Positions 11,092 to 25,682 of a stretch of 64,000 bases of DNA are shown here, piece after piece (within the stretch, counting starts at the first letter, position 1; each line of letters starts with the position of its first letter). Both the position numbers and the translations under genes were made by a program. A model generated the notes under the pieces. That model was not told the origin of the DNA. It made no database searches and worked only from the letters and a program-made list of their open reading frames with translations. Origin of the DNA: Patella vulgata (Eukaryota > Mollusca > Gastropoda > Patellidae); assembly GCF_932274485.2 (NCBI RefSeq), contig NC_065879.2, forward strand, positions 64,873,459 through 64,937,458. Reading direction: 5' to 3'.

Positions 11092-13311
11092 TAAATACAT
11101 AATTAAATAACCTGCAGAAGGAACTGAACTATTTAGGGATGTTATACAGCAAAATTGTTGAATAGAATAAAGACGAGTAGTTCTTACTTTATCAGCTATA
11201 CAGACATATACTGGACTTGATTACTTTAATAACAAATAGAACATGAATTCTTACCTTGGAAACGTAACGTAGAAGTTATTTAATAACATAAAGAGGAAAT
11301 GCCCTTACCCTAACATAGTAGTTATCGCTTTATTAGATAACAGACGTATACCAGACGTACTTAATTTAATAACAAATATAAAACAATTTCTTACCTTAGT
11401 AACGTAACGTAGACTCGAAATGTTCTTTTTTATTATGAAAACATAATTATGCTTACTTTTACTACCAAATAGAGAAGATTGCATTATCTTATTAAAATAC
11501 ACGAAATTCTTAGTTTAATAATTTATGAAAACTGATAATAGAAAGAAAAGATAACCGATATATATTTACTTAGAAATCAGATAGAATTGAATAGACTGTC
11601 TTACCTTAGTAACGTAAGAAGTTATTACCTTAATAGTATAACTATGGTAAAATAAATAAAAGTTCTTACTTTATCAGAAACAACTGGCATTCACTTACTT
11701 TAATATCTGATAGAATATACCGTCTTACCTTAGTAAATTAACGTACATACAATAACAGACATAGTTAATTTGGCATACGGAAGATTGTTCTTACCTTGAT
11801 AGAATAACGGTGGGGGTAGTAGAGAATGGATAGATGTACTCATCTTAATACTATTACAGATATACGATAACGGGGAGATTAGATACACACACTTACTTGA
11901 ATAACATTACGCAAATACCACAACGGAGAAAGTAAACCTATTTGCTTTAACATCAAAATGGGGATAGTAGATAGATAGACCTAATAACTTTAATAACATT
12001 ACAGAAATTCCATAACGGAGAGAGTAGACGTACTTGCTTTAACAACAAAATCGAGAGAGCAGACAGACGTACTTACTTTAATAGCTTACGGAAATACCAT
12101 AACGGAGAGAGTAGAATTACTTGCTTCAACAACAAAATCGAGAGAGTAGTGTTAGACTATAACGGAGAGAGTATAGAATTACTTGTTTTGGCAACAAATT
12201 CGAGAGGGTAGATAGACGTACTTACTTTAATAGTGTTACGGATATATTATAACGGAGAAAATATAAGTACTTGCTTTAAGAGCAAAATAGAGATAGTAGG
12301 TAGACGTACTTACTTTAATAACATTACTGATATACCATAAATTAGAGAGTAGACAGAATTACTTGCTTGAACAACAAATAGATATTACGGATAATACCAT
12401 AACGGAGAGAGTAGACAAAATTACTTGCTTTAACAACAAAATCGAGAGAGTAGATACACCTGCTTACTTTAATGGTGTTATGGGTATACCATAACGAAGA
12501 CAGTAGAAGTACTTGCTTTAACAAAAAATAGATACGTGTACTTACTTTAATAACACAATTAGATCGACGTACGAACTTTAATAGCATTACGAATATATGA
12601 TAATGGAGAGAGTAGGATTACTTGCTTTAAAAACAACATCGAGAGATTAGATAGACTTACTTACTTTAATAAAATTACGGATATAAAAATTAATAACGGT
12701 GAAAGTACAAATACTTGCTTTATCAACAAAATCGAGAGAGTAGATAGACGTATTTACTTTAATAGAATTGTGGACATATCATAACGGAGAGAGTAGAAAT
12801 ACTTGCGTTGACAACAAAATCGATGTTCTAGAAATTTGATCACGGGCTTGCAATGTGAATACTTGCTTTAACAGCAAAAGAGAGAGAGTTAATAGATACA
12901 TGTACTTAATTTAATAACATTTCGGAAATACAACATAGGAGTGGTGAGTAGTCGTACTCTCTTTAACAACAAGATTAGTTCGACGTACTAGCCGTAATAG
13001 AATTACGAATATATGACAACGGAGGGGGTAGAATTACTTACTTTAAAAACAACATCGAGAGATTAGACAGACTTACTTACTTTAATAACATTACGGATAT
13101 AAAATGACGGACAGGGTAAAGGTACTTGCTTTAACAACCAAATCGGGAGAGCAGATAGACATACTAACATTAATAGCATTAATGATGAACCATAATAGAA
13201 GCGAGTAGACGTATATGTTTTAAAAACAAAATAGAGAGAGTAGATAGATACAAGTACGTATTCTAATAGCATTACGAAAATACGGGAGATAGTAGACGTA
13301 CTTTCTTTAAC

Positions 13312-13351
<40 letters not shown>

Positions 13352-13660
13352 AGAAAGAGAGAGAGGGGAGAGATAGAGGAGAGAGCGAGAGGGGGAGATG
13401 TTGACAAGCAGTTCAGTAGAAATACTTACATCTATAACAGTGGCGTAGTAACTATTTTTATTGGATAATAATAAGTACATATGAAAAAAGAAAAATTGGT
13501 ATAAATGCCAAATTTTATGAAATAACTGTGAATGTAGGATTTCTTGCTGTTTATAATAAGTAGTGTGTAATTCAATTAGAAAAAGGAGCTTAATATTTTG
13601 CATTTATTGAGAGAGTGAAGAGAGTAGAAATATTTAATTTGTTAAATTATTCGAAATACA
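11092..13660 (+). repeat. Minisatellite array, block 7 (ATAGCATTACGGATATACCAT / GCTTTAACAACAAAATCG dimers)
   Basis: After a degenerate lead-in (11,150-11,800) the units form dimers of about 80-88 bp. One half is GTACTTACTTTAATAGCATT with ACGGATATACCATAACGG. The other is GTACTTGCTTTAACAACAAA with ATCGAGAGAGTAGATAGA. The same dimer builds the 253-bp higher-order repeat at 38.6-41.0 kb. A short stretch at 12,824-12,862 (GAAATTTGATCACGGGCTTG) matches part of the dispersed repeat at 43.7 kb. A GA-rich tract at about 13,312-13,401 creates low-complexity Ser-Leu reading frames on the minus strand that are not genes. Confidence 0.88.
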
Positions 13661-13920
13661 TGTATTTATCTCGGTATAGTGCGTACGGTTAAAACAGGAA
13701 CAGGGACGTGACTTTGACTAACTTTAGAGATGTTATGTTCTATTCTTACTTATCGTTAATTGAACATAATGGTATTTCTTATTTCTATACAGTGATAGAA
13801 TATTAGATCTGCTTACTTTACAAGCGAAAAGGAGTGTGAAGATCCATTTATTTAACCAGGGAGAAAATATTTATTCTAATAGAACAAGGAATACTCTGCG
13901 TCTGACCTATAGATGAAGCA
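13661..13920. other. Spacer inside the array
   Basis: About 260 bp with only faint unit traces (TGCTTACTTTACAAGCG near 13,810). Nothing else was recognised. Confidence 0.4.
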
Positions 13921-14578
13921 TACTCTTACAAATGGGTGCACTGTAGGGTGGTGACAATAAAAGAATTACTTACTTTATGTCCATACAATTTTACACAGAG
14001 AAAGGTGAGTGACGGTGCCGACTTTGTGTCTATACAATAATTGAAAAGTAAAAGTACTTACGGTATGTGGGTAGGTGGTGGAAATAGGAGAGTAGTACTT
14101 ACTTTATGTCCGTACAGTTTTAGATAGAAAAGAGTGACGGTGCTGACTTTGTGTCTATACAATAATTGTAAAGTAAAAGTACTTACTTTCTGCCTGTATG
14201 ATGGTGGAAATAGGAGTAGTAAATACTTTATGTCTACACACTTTTAGAGAGAAAAGAGTGACGGTACTCAGCTGATTTTATGTCAATTGAAAAGTAAAAG
14301 TACTTACGTTATGTCGGTAGGGTGGTGGAACAGATATTATTTTAATAATTGAAAGGATAAAGTAGATGTTCTTATTTTAATAAATGGACGGAGAGGGTAT
14401 ATTTACCTACCTAAATAATACAACTGAACAGGCATTATAAAGCGTTTAGAGGGAGATTAAGTACTTACCTTAATCGATCAACGACGGTGATGAGGTTATA
14501 TGTTCTTAAGAAATAGCAGAGGGAGTATACGTACTTACCTGAACAAAGAACAAAACACGGTTAGATATACCTACTTTA
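13921..14578 (+). repeat. Array block 8 and left part of a duplicated segment
   Basis: 13,921-14,274 carries block-2-type units (TATGTCCATACAATTTTA, GAGTGACGGTGCTGACTTTG). From about 14,275 begins a non-uniform segment with AACAGATATTATTTTAATAA, ACTGAACAGGCATTATAAAG and CGATCAACGACGGTGATGAG. It is repeated almost exactly at 18,593-18,895. Confidence 0.85.
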
Positions 14579-15015
14579 ATGTCATCATTGAGAGAGTAAC
14601 AGTACTTACTTTAATATCATAATGGAGAGAGAGAGAGAGAGAGAGAGAGTAACAGTACTTACTTTGATATCATCATTGATAGAGTAACAGTACTTACTTT
14701 AATGTCATCATCGATAAAGAGAGAGAGAGAGTAACAGTACTTACCTTAATATCAAAGAATCGACATTTTTAATTTAGTATCATTACGGATAAAGCACACC
14801 GTCTTGCCATGATATCATCAATGGGGGAAATTACCGCGTACTTTAATAAAACACGGTTAGACATACCTACTTTAATATCATCATTGAGAGAGTAACAGTA
14901 CTTACTTTGATATCATGATTAAGAGAGTAACAGTACTTACTTTAATATCATCATAGAGAGAGTAACAGTACTTACTTTGATATCATTGAGAGAGTAACAG
15001 TACTTACTTTAATAT
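14275..15015 (+). repeat. Segmental duplication, copy 1 (partner 18,593-19,300)
   Basis: About 0.7 kb, including the non-uniform segment and the following units and module, recurs in the same order about 4.3 kb to the right. Differences are mainly GA-tract length and scattered substitutions. Confidence 0.85.
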
Positions 15016-15038
15016 CATCAGAGAGAGATGAAAGAGAG

Positions 15039-15079
<41 letters not shown>

Positions 15080-15747
15080 AACAGTACTAACTTTAATATC
15101 AACATTGAGAGAGTAACACTACTTACTTTAATATCCTCATAAAGGGAGTGACAGTACTTACTTTAATATCATCATTGAGAGAGTAACCGTACTTACTTTG
15201 ACATCATCATTGAGAAAGTAACAGTACTTACTTAAATATCATCATATAAAAAGGATCGACATTTTTAATTTAGTATCATTACGGATAAAGCACACCGTCT
15301 TGCCATGGTATCACCACTGGGGAAATTACTGGGCACCTTAATAAAACACGGTTAGACATACCTACTTTAATATCATCATTGAGAGAGTAACAGTACTTAC
15401 TTTGATATCATGATCGAGAGAGTAACAGTACTTACTTTAATATCATAATAGAGAGAGAGAGAGAGTAACAGTACTTACTTTGATATCATCATTGATATAG
15501 TAACAGTACTTACTTTAATATCATCATCGATAAAGAGAGAGAGAGTAACAGTACTTACTTTAATATCATCATTGAGAGAGTAACAGTACTTACTTTCATA
15601 TCATCATAAAGGGAGTGACAGTACTTACTTTTAATACCATCATTGAAAGAGTAATATTGCTTACTTTTAATATCATCATTGAGAGAGTAACAGTACTCAC
15701 TTTAATATCATCATTCAGAGAGTAACAGTACTTACTTTGAGATCATC

Positions 15748-15784
<37 letters not shown>

Positions 15785-15790
<6 letters not shown>

Positions 15791-15836
15791 GTTAACGTCC
15801 ACTCGACACAGACTAGGTCCACTCGACACAAACTAG
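15785..15836 (-). mobile_element. V-SINE 3'-end fragment with internal duplication
   Basis: GTTAACGTCCACTCGACACA, then AGGTCCACTCGACACAAACT: only the 3' end of the V-SINE, with the CACTCGACACA stretch present twice. It follows a GA tract directly, as the full copies do. Confidence 0.8.
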
Positions 15837-16609
15837 AGTAACAGTACTTACTTTAATATCATCATCGATAAAGAGAGAGAGAGAGTAACAGTACTTACTT
15901 TAATATCAACATTGAGAGAGTAACAGTACTTACTTTCATATCATCACAAAGGGGGTGAGAGTACTTACTTTTAATACCATCATTGAAAGAGTAATAGTGC
16001 TTACTTTTAATATCATCATTCAGAGAGTAACAGTACTCACTTTAATATCATCATTCAGATAGCAACAGTACTTACTTTGACATCATCATTGAGACAGCAA
16101 CAGTACTTACTTTAATATCATGATATAGAAAGAATCGACATTTTTAATTTAGTATCATTACGGATAAAGCACACCGTCTTGCCATGATATCATTACTGGG
16201 GAAATTACTGCGTACCTTAATAAAACACGGTTAGACATACCTACTTTAATATCATCATTGAGAGAGTAACAATACTTACTTTGATATCATCATTGAGAGA
16301 GTAACAGTACTTACTTTAATATCATCATAGATAGAGAAAGTAACAGTATTTATTTTAATTTCAACATTGATAGACTAAACGTACTTACTTTAATATCATC
16401 ATAAAGGGAGTGACAGTGCTTACTTTTAATATCATCATTCAGAGAGTAACAGTACTCACTTTAATATCATCATTGAGAGAGTAACAATACTTACTTTAAT
16501 ATCATAATAGAGGGAGTAACAGTACTTACTTTGATATCATCATTGAGAGAGTAACAGTACTTACTTTAATATCATCATAGATAGAGAGAGTAACGAGAGA
16601 GAGAGATAA

Positions 16610-16866
16610 GGTTTAACGTCCACTCGACACAAACTAGGTCATTTCGGGACTAACATATGGTTTAATTTTATGTCAATAATTCGCTTGCGCGTAGGGGTCT
16701 TTAGCAGTGGGAGGAAACCGGAGGACCCGGAGAAAACCCACGAGGTTGGACAGGCGACCCTACTCCTTGTCACGTACAACCGGGGATTCGAAACCACGCC
16801 AGTCGACTCAATGACAGACTTTATGATACAGCGCGCGCACGCTAACCATTCACCATCCAACCCCCC
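16610..16866 (-). mobile_element. V-SINE (RUDI-like), near full length
   Basis: Read on the minus strand it has a tRNA-derived head, with an A-box region around TGGTTAGCGTGCGCGCGC and B box GGTTTCGAATCCCCG. The V-domain core GGGTTTTCTCCGGGTCCTCC then GGTTTCCTCCC follows, then a body ending ACTCGACACAAAC counterpart and GACGTTAAACC. A GA tract (16,595-16,608) separates the body from TAGAGAGAGTAAC (16,582-16,594), which recurs at 16,867-16,879. That would make the GA tract (TC on the element's strand) the SINE's own tail. The candidate target duplication equals a piece of the array unit, so it is suggestive only. Confidence 0.9.
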
Positions 16867-17287
16867 TAGAGAGAGTAACAGTATTTACTTTAATATCAAC
16901 ATTGAGAGAGTAACCGTACTTACTTTGACATCATCATTGAGAGAGTAACAGTACTTATTTTAATATCATCATATAGAAAGAATCGATCTTTTTAATTTAG
17001 TATCATTACGAATAAAGCACACCGTCTTGCCATGATATCATCACTGGGGAAATTACTGCGTACCTTAATAAAACACGGTTAGACATACCTACTTTAATAT
17101 CACCATTGAGAGAGTAACAGTACTTACTTTGATAAAATCATTGAGAGAGCAACATTACTTACTTTGATATCATAATAGAGAGAGTAACAGTACTTACTTT
17201 GATATTATCATTGAGAGAGTAACAGTACTTACTTTGATATCATCATTGACAGAGTAACAGTACTTACTTTAATATCATCACCGATAA

Positions 17288-17320
<33 letters not shown>

Positions 17321-18152
17321 CATCATCATTGAGAGAGTAACGGTACTTATTTTATTATCATCATATAGAAAGAATCGACATTTTAATTTAGTATCATTAC
17401 GAATAAAGCACACCGTCTTGCCATGGTATCATCACTGGGGAAATTACGGCGTACCTTAATAATACACGGTTAGACATACCTACTTTAATATCATCATTGA
17501 GAGAGTAACAGTACTTACTTTGGTATCATGATTAAGAGAGTAACAGTACTTACTTTAATATCATCATTGAGAGAGTAACAGTACTTACATTGATATCATC
17601 ATTGAGAGAGCAACAGTACTTACTTTAATATCATAATAGAGAGAGTAACAGTACTTACATTAATATCAACATTGAGAGAGTAACAGTACTTACTTTAATA
17701 TCACCATAAAGAGAGTGACAGTACTTACTTTTAATATCATCATTAAAAGAGTAACAGTGCTTACTTTTAATATCATCATTCAGAGAGTAACAGTACTCAC
17801 TTTAATATCATCATTGAGAGAGTAACAGTACTTACTTTGACATCATCATTGAGAGAGTAACAGAACTTACTTTAACATCATAATATAGAAAGAATCGACA
17901 TTTTTAATTTAGTATCATTACGGATAAAGCACACCGTCTTGCCATGATATCATCACTGGGGAAATAACTGCGTACCTTAATAAAACACGGTTAGACATAC
18001 CTACTTTAATATCATCATTGAGAGAGTAACAGTACTTACTTTGATATCATCATTGAGAGAGCAACAGCACTTACTTTAATAGAGAGAGTAGCAGTGCCTA
18101 CTTTGATATCGTAATTTTGAGAGAGTAACAGTACTTACTTTAATATCATCAT

Positions 18153-18286
<134 letters not shown>

Positions 18287-18592
18287 TAACAGTATTTACT
18301 TTAATATCAACATTGAGAGAGTAACAGTACTTACTTCAATATCATCATAAAGGGAGTGACAGTACTTACTTTTAATATCATCATTGAAAGAGTAACAGTG
18401 CTTACTTTTAATATCATCATTCAGAGAGTAACAGTTCTCATTTTAATATCATCATTCAGATAGTAACAGTACTTACTTTGATATTATCATTGAGAGAGTA
18501 ACAGTACTTCCTTAAATATCATCATCGATAAAGAGAGGGGGAGAGAGAGAGAGGAGAGAGAGAGTAACAGTACTTACATTAATATATGTCAA

Positions 18593-18935
18593 TTTTATGT
18601 CAATTGAAAAGTAAAAGTACTTACGTTATGTCGGTAGGGTGGTGGAACAGATATTATTTTAATAATTGAAAGAATAAAGTAGATGTTCTTATTTTAATAA
18701 ATGAACGGAGAGAGTATATTTACCTACCTAAATAATACAACTGAACAGGCATTATAAAGCGTTTAGAGGGAGATTAAGTACTTACCTTAATCGATCAACG
18801 ACGGTGATGAGGTTATATGTTCTTAAGAAATAGCAGAGGGAGTATACGTACTTACCTGAACAAAGAACAAAACACGGTTAGACATACCTACTTTAATGTC
18901 ATCATTGAGAGAGTAACAGTACTTACTTTAATATC

Positions 18936-18970
<35 letters not shown>

Positions 18971-19300
18971 ACAGTACTTACTTTAATGTCATCATCGATA
19001 AAGAGAGAGAGAGTAACAGTACTTACTTTAATATCAAAGAATCGACATTTTTAATTTAGTATCATTACGGATAAAGCACACCGTCTTGCCATGATATCAT
19101 CAATGGGGGAAATTACCGCGTACTTTAATAAAACACGGTTAGACATACCTACTTTAATATCATCATTGAGAGAGTAACAGTACTTACTTTGATATCATGA
19201 TTAAGAGAGTAACAGTACTTACTTTAATATCATCATAGAGAGAGTAACAGTACTTACTTTGATATCATTGAGAGAGTAACAGTACTTACTTTAATATCAC
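18593..19300 (+). repeat. Segmental duplication, copy 2 (partner 14,275-15,015)
   Basis: It begins abruptly after an array unit ending TTACATTAATATATGTCAAT, which marks the junction, and carries the whole non-uniform segment of copy 1. Confidence 0.85.
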
Positions 19301-19889
19301 CATAAAGGGAGTGACAGTACTTACTTTTAATATCATCATTGAAAGAGTAACAGTGCTTACATTTAATATCATCATTCAGAGAGTAACAGTACTCACTTTA
19401 ATATCATCATTCAGATAGCAACAGTACTTACTTTGACATCATCATTGAGAAAGCAACAGTACTTACTTTAATATCATCATATAGAAAGAATCGACATTTT
19501 TAATTTAGTATCATTACGGATAAAGCACACCGTCTTGCCATGATATCATTACTGGGGAAATTACTGCGTACCTTAATAAAACACGGTTAGACATACCTAC
19601 TTTAATATCATCATTGAGAGAGTAACAATACTTACTTTGATATCATCATTGAGAGAGCAACAGCACTTACTTTAATATCATAATAGATAGAGTAACAGTA
19701 CTTACTTTGATATCATCATTGATATAGTAACAATACTTACTTTAATATCATCATAGATAAAGTAGCAGTATTTACTTTAATATCAACATTGATAGACTAA
19801 ACGTATTTACTTTAATATCATCATAAAGGGAGTGACAGTGCTTACTTTTAATATCATCATTCAGAGAGTAACATTACTTTAATATCATC

Positions 19890-21867
19890 ATTGAGAGAGT
19901 AACAGTACTTACTTTAATATCATCATTCAGAGAGTAACATTACTTTAATATCATCATTGAGAGAGTAACAGTACTTACTTTAATATCATAATAGAGAGAG
20001 TAACATTACTTACTTTAATATCATCATTGACAGAGTAACAGTACTTACTTTAATATCATAATAGAGAGAGCAACAGTACTTACTTTGATATCATCATTGA
20101 GAGAGTAACAGTACTTACTTTAATATCATCATAGATAGAGGGAGTAACAGTATTTACTTTAATATCAACATTGAGAGACTAACCGTACTTACTTTAATAT
20201 CATCATAATGGGAGTGACAGTGCTTACTTTTAATATCATCATTTAGAGAGTAACAGTACTCACTTTAATATCATCATTGAGAGAGTAACAGTACTTACTT
20301 TAAAATAATAATAGAGAGAGTAACAGTACCTACTTTAATATCATCATTGAGAGAGTAACCGTACTTACTTTAATATCATCATGGATAGAGAGAGAGCGAG
20401 AAAGAGAGAGAGATAGAGAGAGAGAGATACAGTATTTACTTTAATATCAACATTGAGAGAGTAACAGAACTTACTTCAATATCATCATAAAGGGAGTGAC
20501 AGTACTTACTTTTAATATGATCATTGAAAGAGTAACAGTGCTTACTTTTAATATCATCATTCAGAGAGTAACAGTTCTCATTTTAATATCATCATTCAGA
20601 TAGTAACAGTACTTACTTTGACATCATCATTGAGAGAGTAACAGTACTTACTTTAATATCATCATATAGAAAGAATCGACAATTTTTAATTTAGTATCAT
20701 TACGGATAAAGCACACCGTCTTGCCATGATATCATTACTGGAGAAATTACTGCATACCTTAATAAAACACGGTTAGACATACCTATTTTTATATCATCAC
20801 TGAGAGAATAACAGTACTTATTTTGATATCATCATTGAGAGAGTAAAAGTACTTACTTTGATATAATAATAGAGAGAGTAACAGTACTTACTTTGGTATC
20901 ATCATTGAGAGAGTAACAGTACTTACTTTAATATCATCATAGATAGAGAAAATAACAGTATTTACTTTAATATCAACATTGAGAGACTAACCGTACTTAC
21001 TTTAATATCATCATAATGGGAGTGACAGTGCTTACTTTTAATATCATTATTTAGAGAGTAACAGTACTCACTTTAATATCATCATTGAGAGAGTAACAGT
21101 ACTTACTTTAATATCATAATAGAGAGAGCAACAGTACTTACTTTGATATCATCATTGAGAGAGTAACAGTACTTACTTTAATATCATCATATATAGAGGG
21201 AGTAACAGTATTTACTTTAATATCAACATTGAGAGACTAACCGTACTTACTTTAATATCATCAGAATGGGAGTGACAGTGGTTACTTTTAATATCATCAT
21301 TTAGAGAGTAACATTACTCACTTTAATATCATCATTGAGAGAGTAACAGTACTTACTTTAATATAATAATAGAGAGAGTAACAGTACCTACTTTAATATC
21401 ATCATTGAGAGAGTAACCGTACTTACTTTGATATCATCATTGAGAGAGTAACAGTACTTACTTTAATATCATAATAGAGAGAGTAACAGTACTTACTTTG
21501 ATATCATCATTGAGCGAGTAACAGTACTTACTTTAATATCATAATAGAGAGAGTAACAGTACCTACTTTAATATCATCATTGAGAGAGTAACCGTACTTA
21601 CTTTGATATCATCATTGAGAGAGTAACAGTACTTACTTTAATATCATCATAGATAGAGAGAGTAACAGTATTTACTTTAATATCAACATTGTGAGAGTCA
21701 CCGTACTTACTTTGACATCATCATTGAGAGAGTAACAGTACTTATTTTAATATCATAATAGAGAGAGTAACAATACTTACTTTTAATATCATTATTGAAA
21801 GAGTAACATAGCTTACTTTTAATATCATCATTCAGAGAGTAACAGTACTCACTTTTAATATCATCAT
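19890..21867 (+). repeat. 1,977-bp tandem duplication, left copy
   Basis: Comparison with 21,868-23,845 shows the same sequence of unit variants, the same GA/GATA tract, the same module and even the same one-off variants (TAATATGATCATTGAAAGAG; ATTGAGCGAGTAAC). The shift is 1,976-1,978 bp throughout. Only a handful of single-base differences are visible, so the duplication is recent. Confidence 0.9.
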
Positions 21868-23845
21868 TGAGAGAGTAACAGTACTTACTTTAATATCATC
21901 ATTCAGAGAGTAACATTACTTTAATATCATCATTGAGAGAGTAACAGTACTTACTTTAATATCATAATAGAGAGAGTAACATTACTTACTTTAATATCAT
22001 CATTGAGAGAGTAACAGTACTTACTTTAATATCATAATAGAGAGAGCAACAGTACTTACTTTGATATCATCATTGAGAGAGTAACAGTACTTACTTTAAT
22101 ATCATCATAGATAGAGGGAGTAACAGTATTTACTTTAATATCAACATTGAGAGACTAACCGTACTTACTTTAATATCATCATAATGGGAGTGACAGTGCT
22201 TATTTTTAATATCATCATTTAGAGAGTAACAGTACTCACTTTAATATCATCATTGAGAGAGTAACAGTACTTACTTTAAAATAATAATAGAGAGAGTAAC
22301 AGTACCTACTTTAATATCATCATTGAGAGAGTAACCGTACTTACTTTAATATCATCATGGATAGAGAGAGAGAGAGAGAAAGAGAGAGAGATAGAGAGAG
22401 AGAGATACAGTATTTACTTTAATATCAACATTGAGAGAGTAACAGAACTTACTTCAATATCATCATAAAGGGAGTGACAGTACTTACTTTTAATATGATC
22501 ATTGAAAGAGTAACAGTGCTTACTTTTAATATCATCATTCAGAGAGTAACAGTTCTCATTTTAATATCATCATTCAGATAGTAACAGTACTTACTTTGAC
22601 ATCATCATTGAGAGAGTAACAGTACTTACTTTAATATCACCATATAGAAAGAATCGACAATTTTTAATTTAGTATCATTACGGATAAAGCACACCGTCTT
22701 GCCATGATATCATTACTGGAGAAATTACTGCATACCTTAATAAAACACGGTTAGACATACCTATTTTTATATCATCACTGAGAGAATAACAGTACTTATT
22801 TTGATATCATCATTGAGAGAGTAAAAGTACTTACTTTGATATAATAATAGAGAGAGTAACAGTACTTACTTTGGTATCATCATTGAGAGAGTAACAGTAC
22901 TTACTTTAATATCATCATAGATAGAGAAAATAACAGTATTTACTTTAATATCAACATTGAGAGACTAACCGTACTTACTTTAATATCATCATAATGGGAG
23001 TGACAGTGCTTACTTTTAATATCATTATTTAGAGAGTAACAGTACTCACTTTAATATCATCATTGAGAGAGTAACAGTACTTACTTTAATATCATAATAG
23101 AGAGAGCAACAGTACTTACTTTGATATCATCATTGAGAGAGTAACAGTACTTACTTTAATATCATCATATATAGAGGGAGTAACAGTATTTACTTTAATA
23201 TCAACATTGAGAGACTAACCGTACTTACTTTAATATCATCAGAATGGGAGTGACAGTGGTTACTTTTAATATCATCATTTAGAGAGTAACATTACTCACT
23301 TTAATATCATCATTGAGAGAGTAACAGTACTTACTTTAATATAATAATAGAGAGAGTAACAGTACCTACTTTAATATCATCATTGAGAGAGTAACCGTAC
23401 TTACTTTGATATCATCATTGAGAGAGTAACAGTACTTACTTTAATATCATAATAGAGAGAGTAACAGTACTTACTTTGATATCATCATTGAGCGAGTAAC
23501 AGTACTTACTTTAATATCATAATAGAGAGAGTAACAGTACCTACTTTAATATCATCATTGAGAGAGTAACCGTACTTACTTTGATATCATCATTGAGAGA
23601 GTAACAGTACTTACTTTAATATCATCATAGATAGAGAGAGTAACAGTATTTACTTTAATATCAACATTGAGAGAGTCACCGTACTTACTTTGACATCATC
23701 ATTGAGAGAGTAACAGTACTTATTTTAATATCATAATAGAGAGAGTAACAATACTTACTTTTAATATCATTATTGAAAGAGTAACATAGCTTACTTTTAA
23801 TATCATCATTCAGAGAGTAACAGTACTCACTTTTAATATCATCAT
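21868..23845 (+). repeat. 1,977-bp tandem duplication, right copy
   Basis: Partner of the left copy. It ends where the main 35-bp block stops (AGTAACAGTACTAACTGTAT at about 23,860), so the duplication includes the edge of the homogeneous block. Confidence 0.9.
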
Positions 23846-23865
23846 TCAGAGAGTAACAGTACTAA

Positions 23866-25682
23866 CTGTATCAGTAAACCTTTTCGTTAATATAATAACA
23901 TAGAGACTGGATCTACTTAACATAACAACATTACTGAGAGAGTAGAAATACTTACTTAAAAAGCATCACAGAAAGGGTAGAAATACTAAGCTTACTATAA
24001 TAACCGAGAGGGTACAACACTTACCTTAATACTATTACCAACATAGTAGAATACCTACTTAAGTATCATAACACAGTGTGTAGTAATATTTGCTGTATTA
24101 GGAAACTTAATATTTGCTGTATTAGGAAACTTAATATTTGCTGTATTAGGAAACTTAATATTTGCTGTATTAGGAAACTTATCTTAAAATCGTAAGAGAT
24201 ATGCCGGTACTTATTAGTATAACCGATAGGGTAGAGATACTAACTTCACGGGAATAATGACCAGAGAGGAAGTACTTACATTGATATAGCAGTGTAGACC
24301 TACTCGTATTAGCAACACCCAGATAGAATCAAAGTACATACTTGCAGTAATACAAGTACATATTTTACAACAGAATATGGCGAAAGTGAAATACTTGCCT
24401 CAAGGGATATGGCAGTATACCGGAAAGCGTAGAGTGCTGTACTTAAATAGGTGCCTAGCCACATCATAAAACGATAGACGTAGTTAATAATGTATTAACG
24501 GATAGAGAGTAGAAGTAATTAATGTACTGACATAAGAGAAGAAGTATAAGTACATAATAATGTGCCATAGAGAATAAAATTGCATAACAGTAGAAACATT
24601 TACTACACCATAGCCAGCAGAAGTACTTGCTTTTATATCATTACGGAGAGTGTAGAGGTACTTACTTAAATATCATAAGGGAGAGAGTATTGCCTTACTA
24701 ACATTACAGGGAGTGTAGGGGCACTTACTGAAATATCAAACGGGGAGAGTACTACCATACTAACATTACATAGAGTTTTGAAGTACTTACTTAAATAGCA
24801 TAACGGAGAGAGTATTACCATACTAACATTACAGTGAGTGTAGAAGTATATAAGGGAGAGAACATTACCTTACTAACATTACACAACGAGTAGAAGTACT
24901 TACTTAAATATCATAACGGAGAGAGTGTTACCTTACTATCATTACAAAGAGTGTAGAAGTACTTACTTAAATATCATAACGGAGAGAGTATTACCTTACT
25001 TGCATTACACAACATGTAGAAGTACTTACCCAAATATCATAACAGAAAGAGTAGAAGTACTTACTTAAATATCATAACGTTGATAGTATTACCTTACTAA
25101 CTTTACATAAAGTGTAGAAGTACTTACTTAAATATCATAAGGGAGAGAGCGTTGACTTACTATCATTACAAAGAGTGTAGAAGTAATTACCTAAATATCA
25201 TAACAGAGAGAGTAGAAGAGTAGAAGTACTTACTTAAATATCATAACGATGAGAGTATTACCCAAATATCATAAGAGAGAGTAGAAGAGTAGAAGTACTT
25301 ACTTAAATATCATAACGTTGAGAGTATTACCCAAATATCATAAGACAGAGTAGAAGAGTAGAAGTACTTTCTTAAATATCATAATTGAGAGAGCATTACC
25401 TTACTATCATTACACAACGTGTAGAAGTACTTACCCAAATATCATTACAGAGAGAGTAGAAGTACTTACTTAAATATCATAACGGAGAGAGTGTTACCTT
25501 ACTATCATTACAAAGAGTGTAGAAGTACTCACTTGAATATCATAACAGAGAGAGTAGAAGTACTTACTTAAATATCACAACGTTGAGAGTATTACGTTAC
25601 TAACATTACATAAAGTGTAGAAGTACTTACTTAAATACCATAAGGGAGAGAGTATTGACTTACTATCATTACAAAGAGTGTA
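23866..25682 (+). repeat. Array block 10 (ACTTAAATATCATAACGGAG dimer)
   Basis: Degenerate units run to about 24,600. After that come dimers of about 60-65 bp: GTAGAAGTACTTACTTAAAT with ATCATAACGGAGAGAGT, then a decayed core (ATTACCTTACTAACATTACA) with AAAGAGTGTAGA. Many decayed cores read TTACCTTA, which on the minus strand is TAAGGTAA, a still better splice-donor match. Confidence 0.88.
24085..24180 (+). repeat. 24-bp tandem repeat, four units
   Basis: AATATTTGCTGTATTAGGAA plus ACTT is repeated four times without a visible difference. It is a local, very recent expansion of a single degenerate array unit. Confidence 0.95.

Noticed and set aside
13063-13603. Ser/Leu-rich minus-strand frames
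   Set aside because: Produced by the GA microsatellite read in frame; low complexity only.
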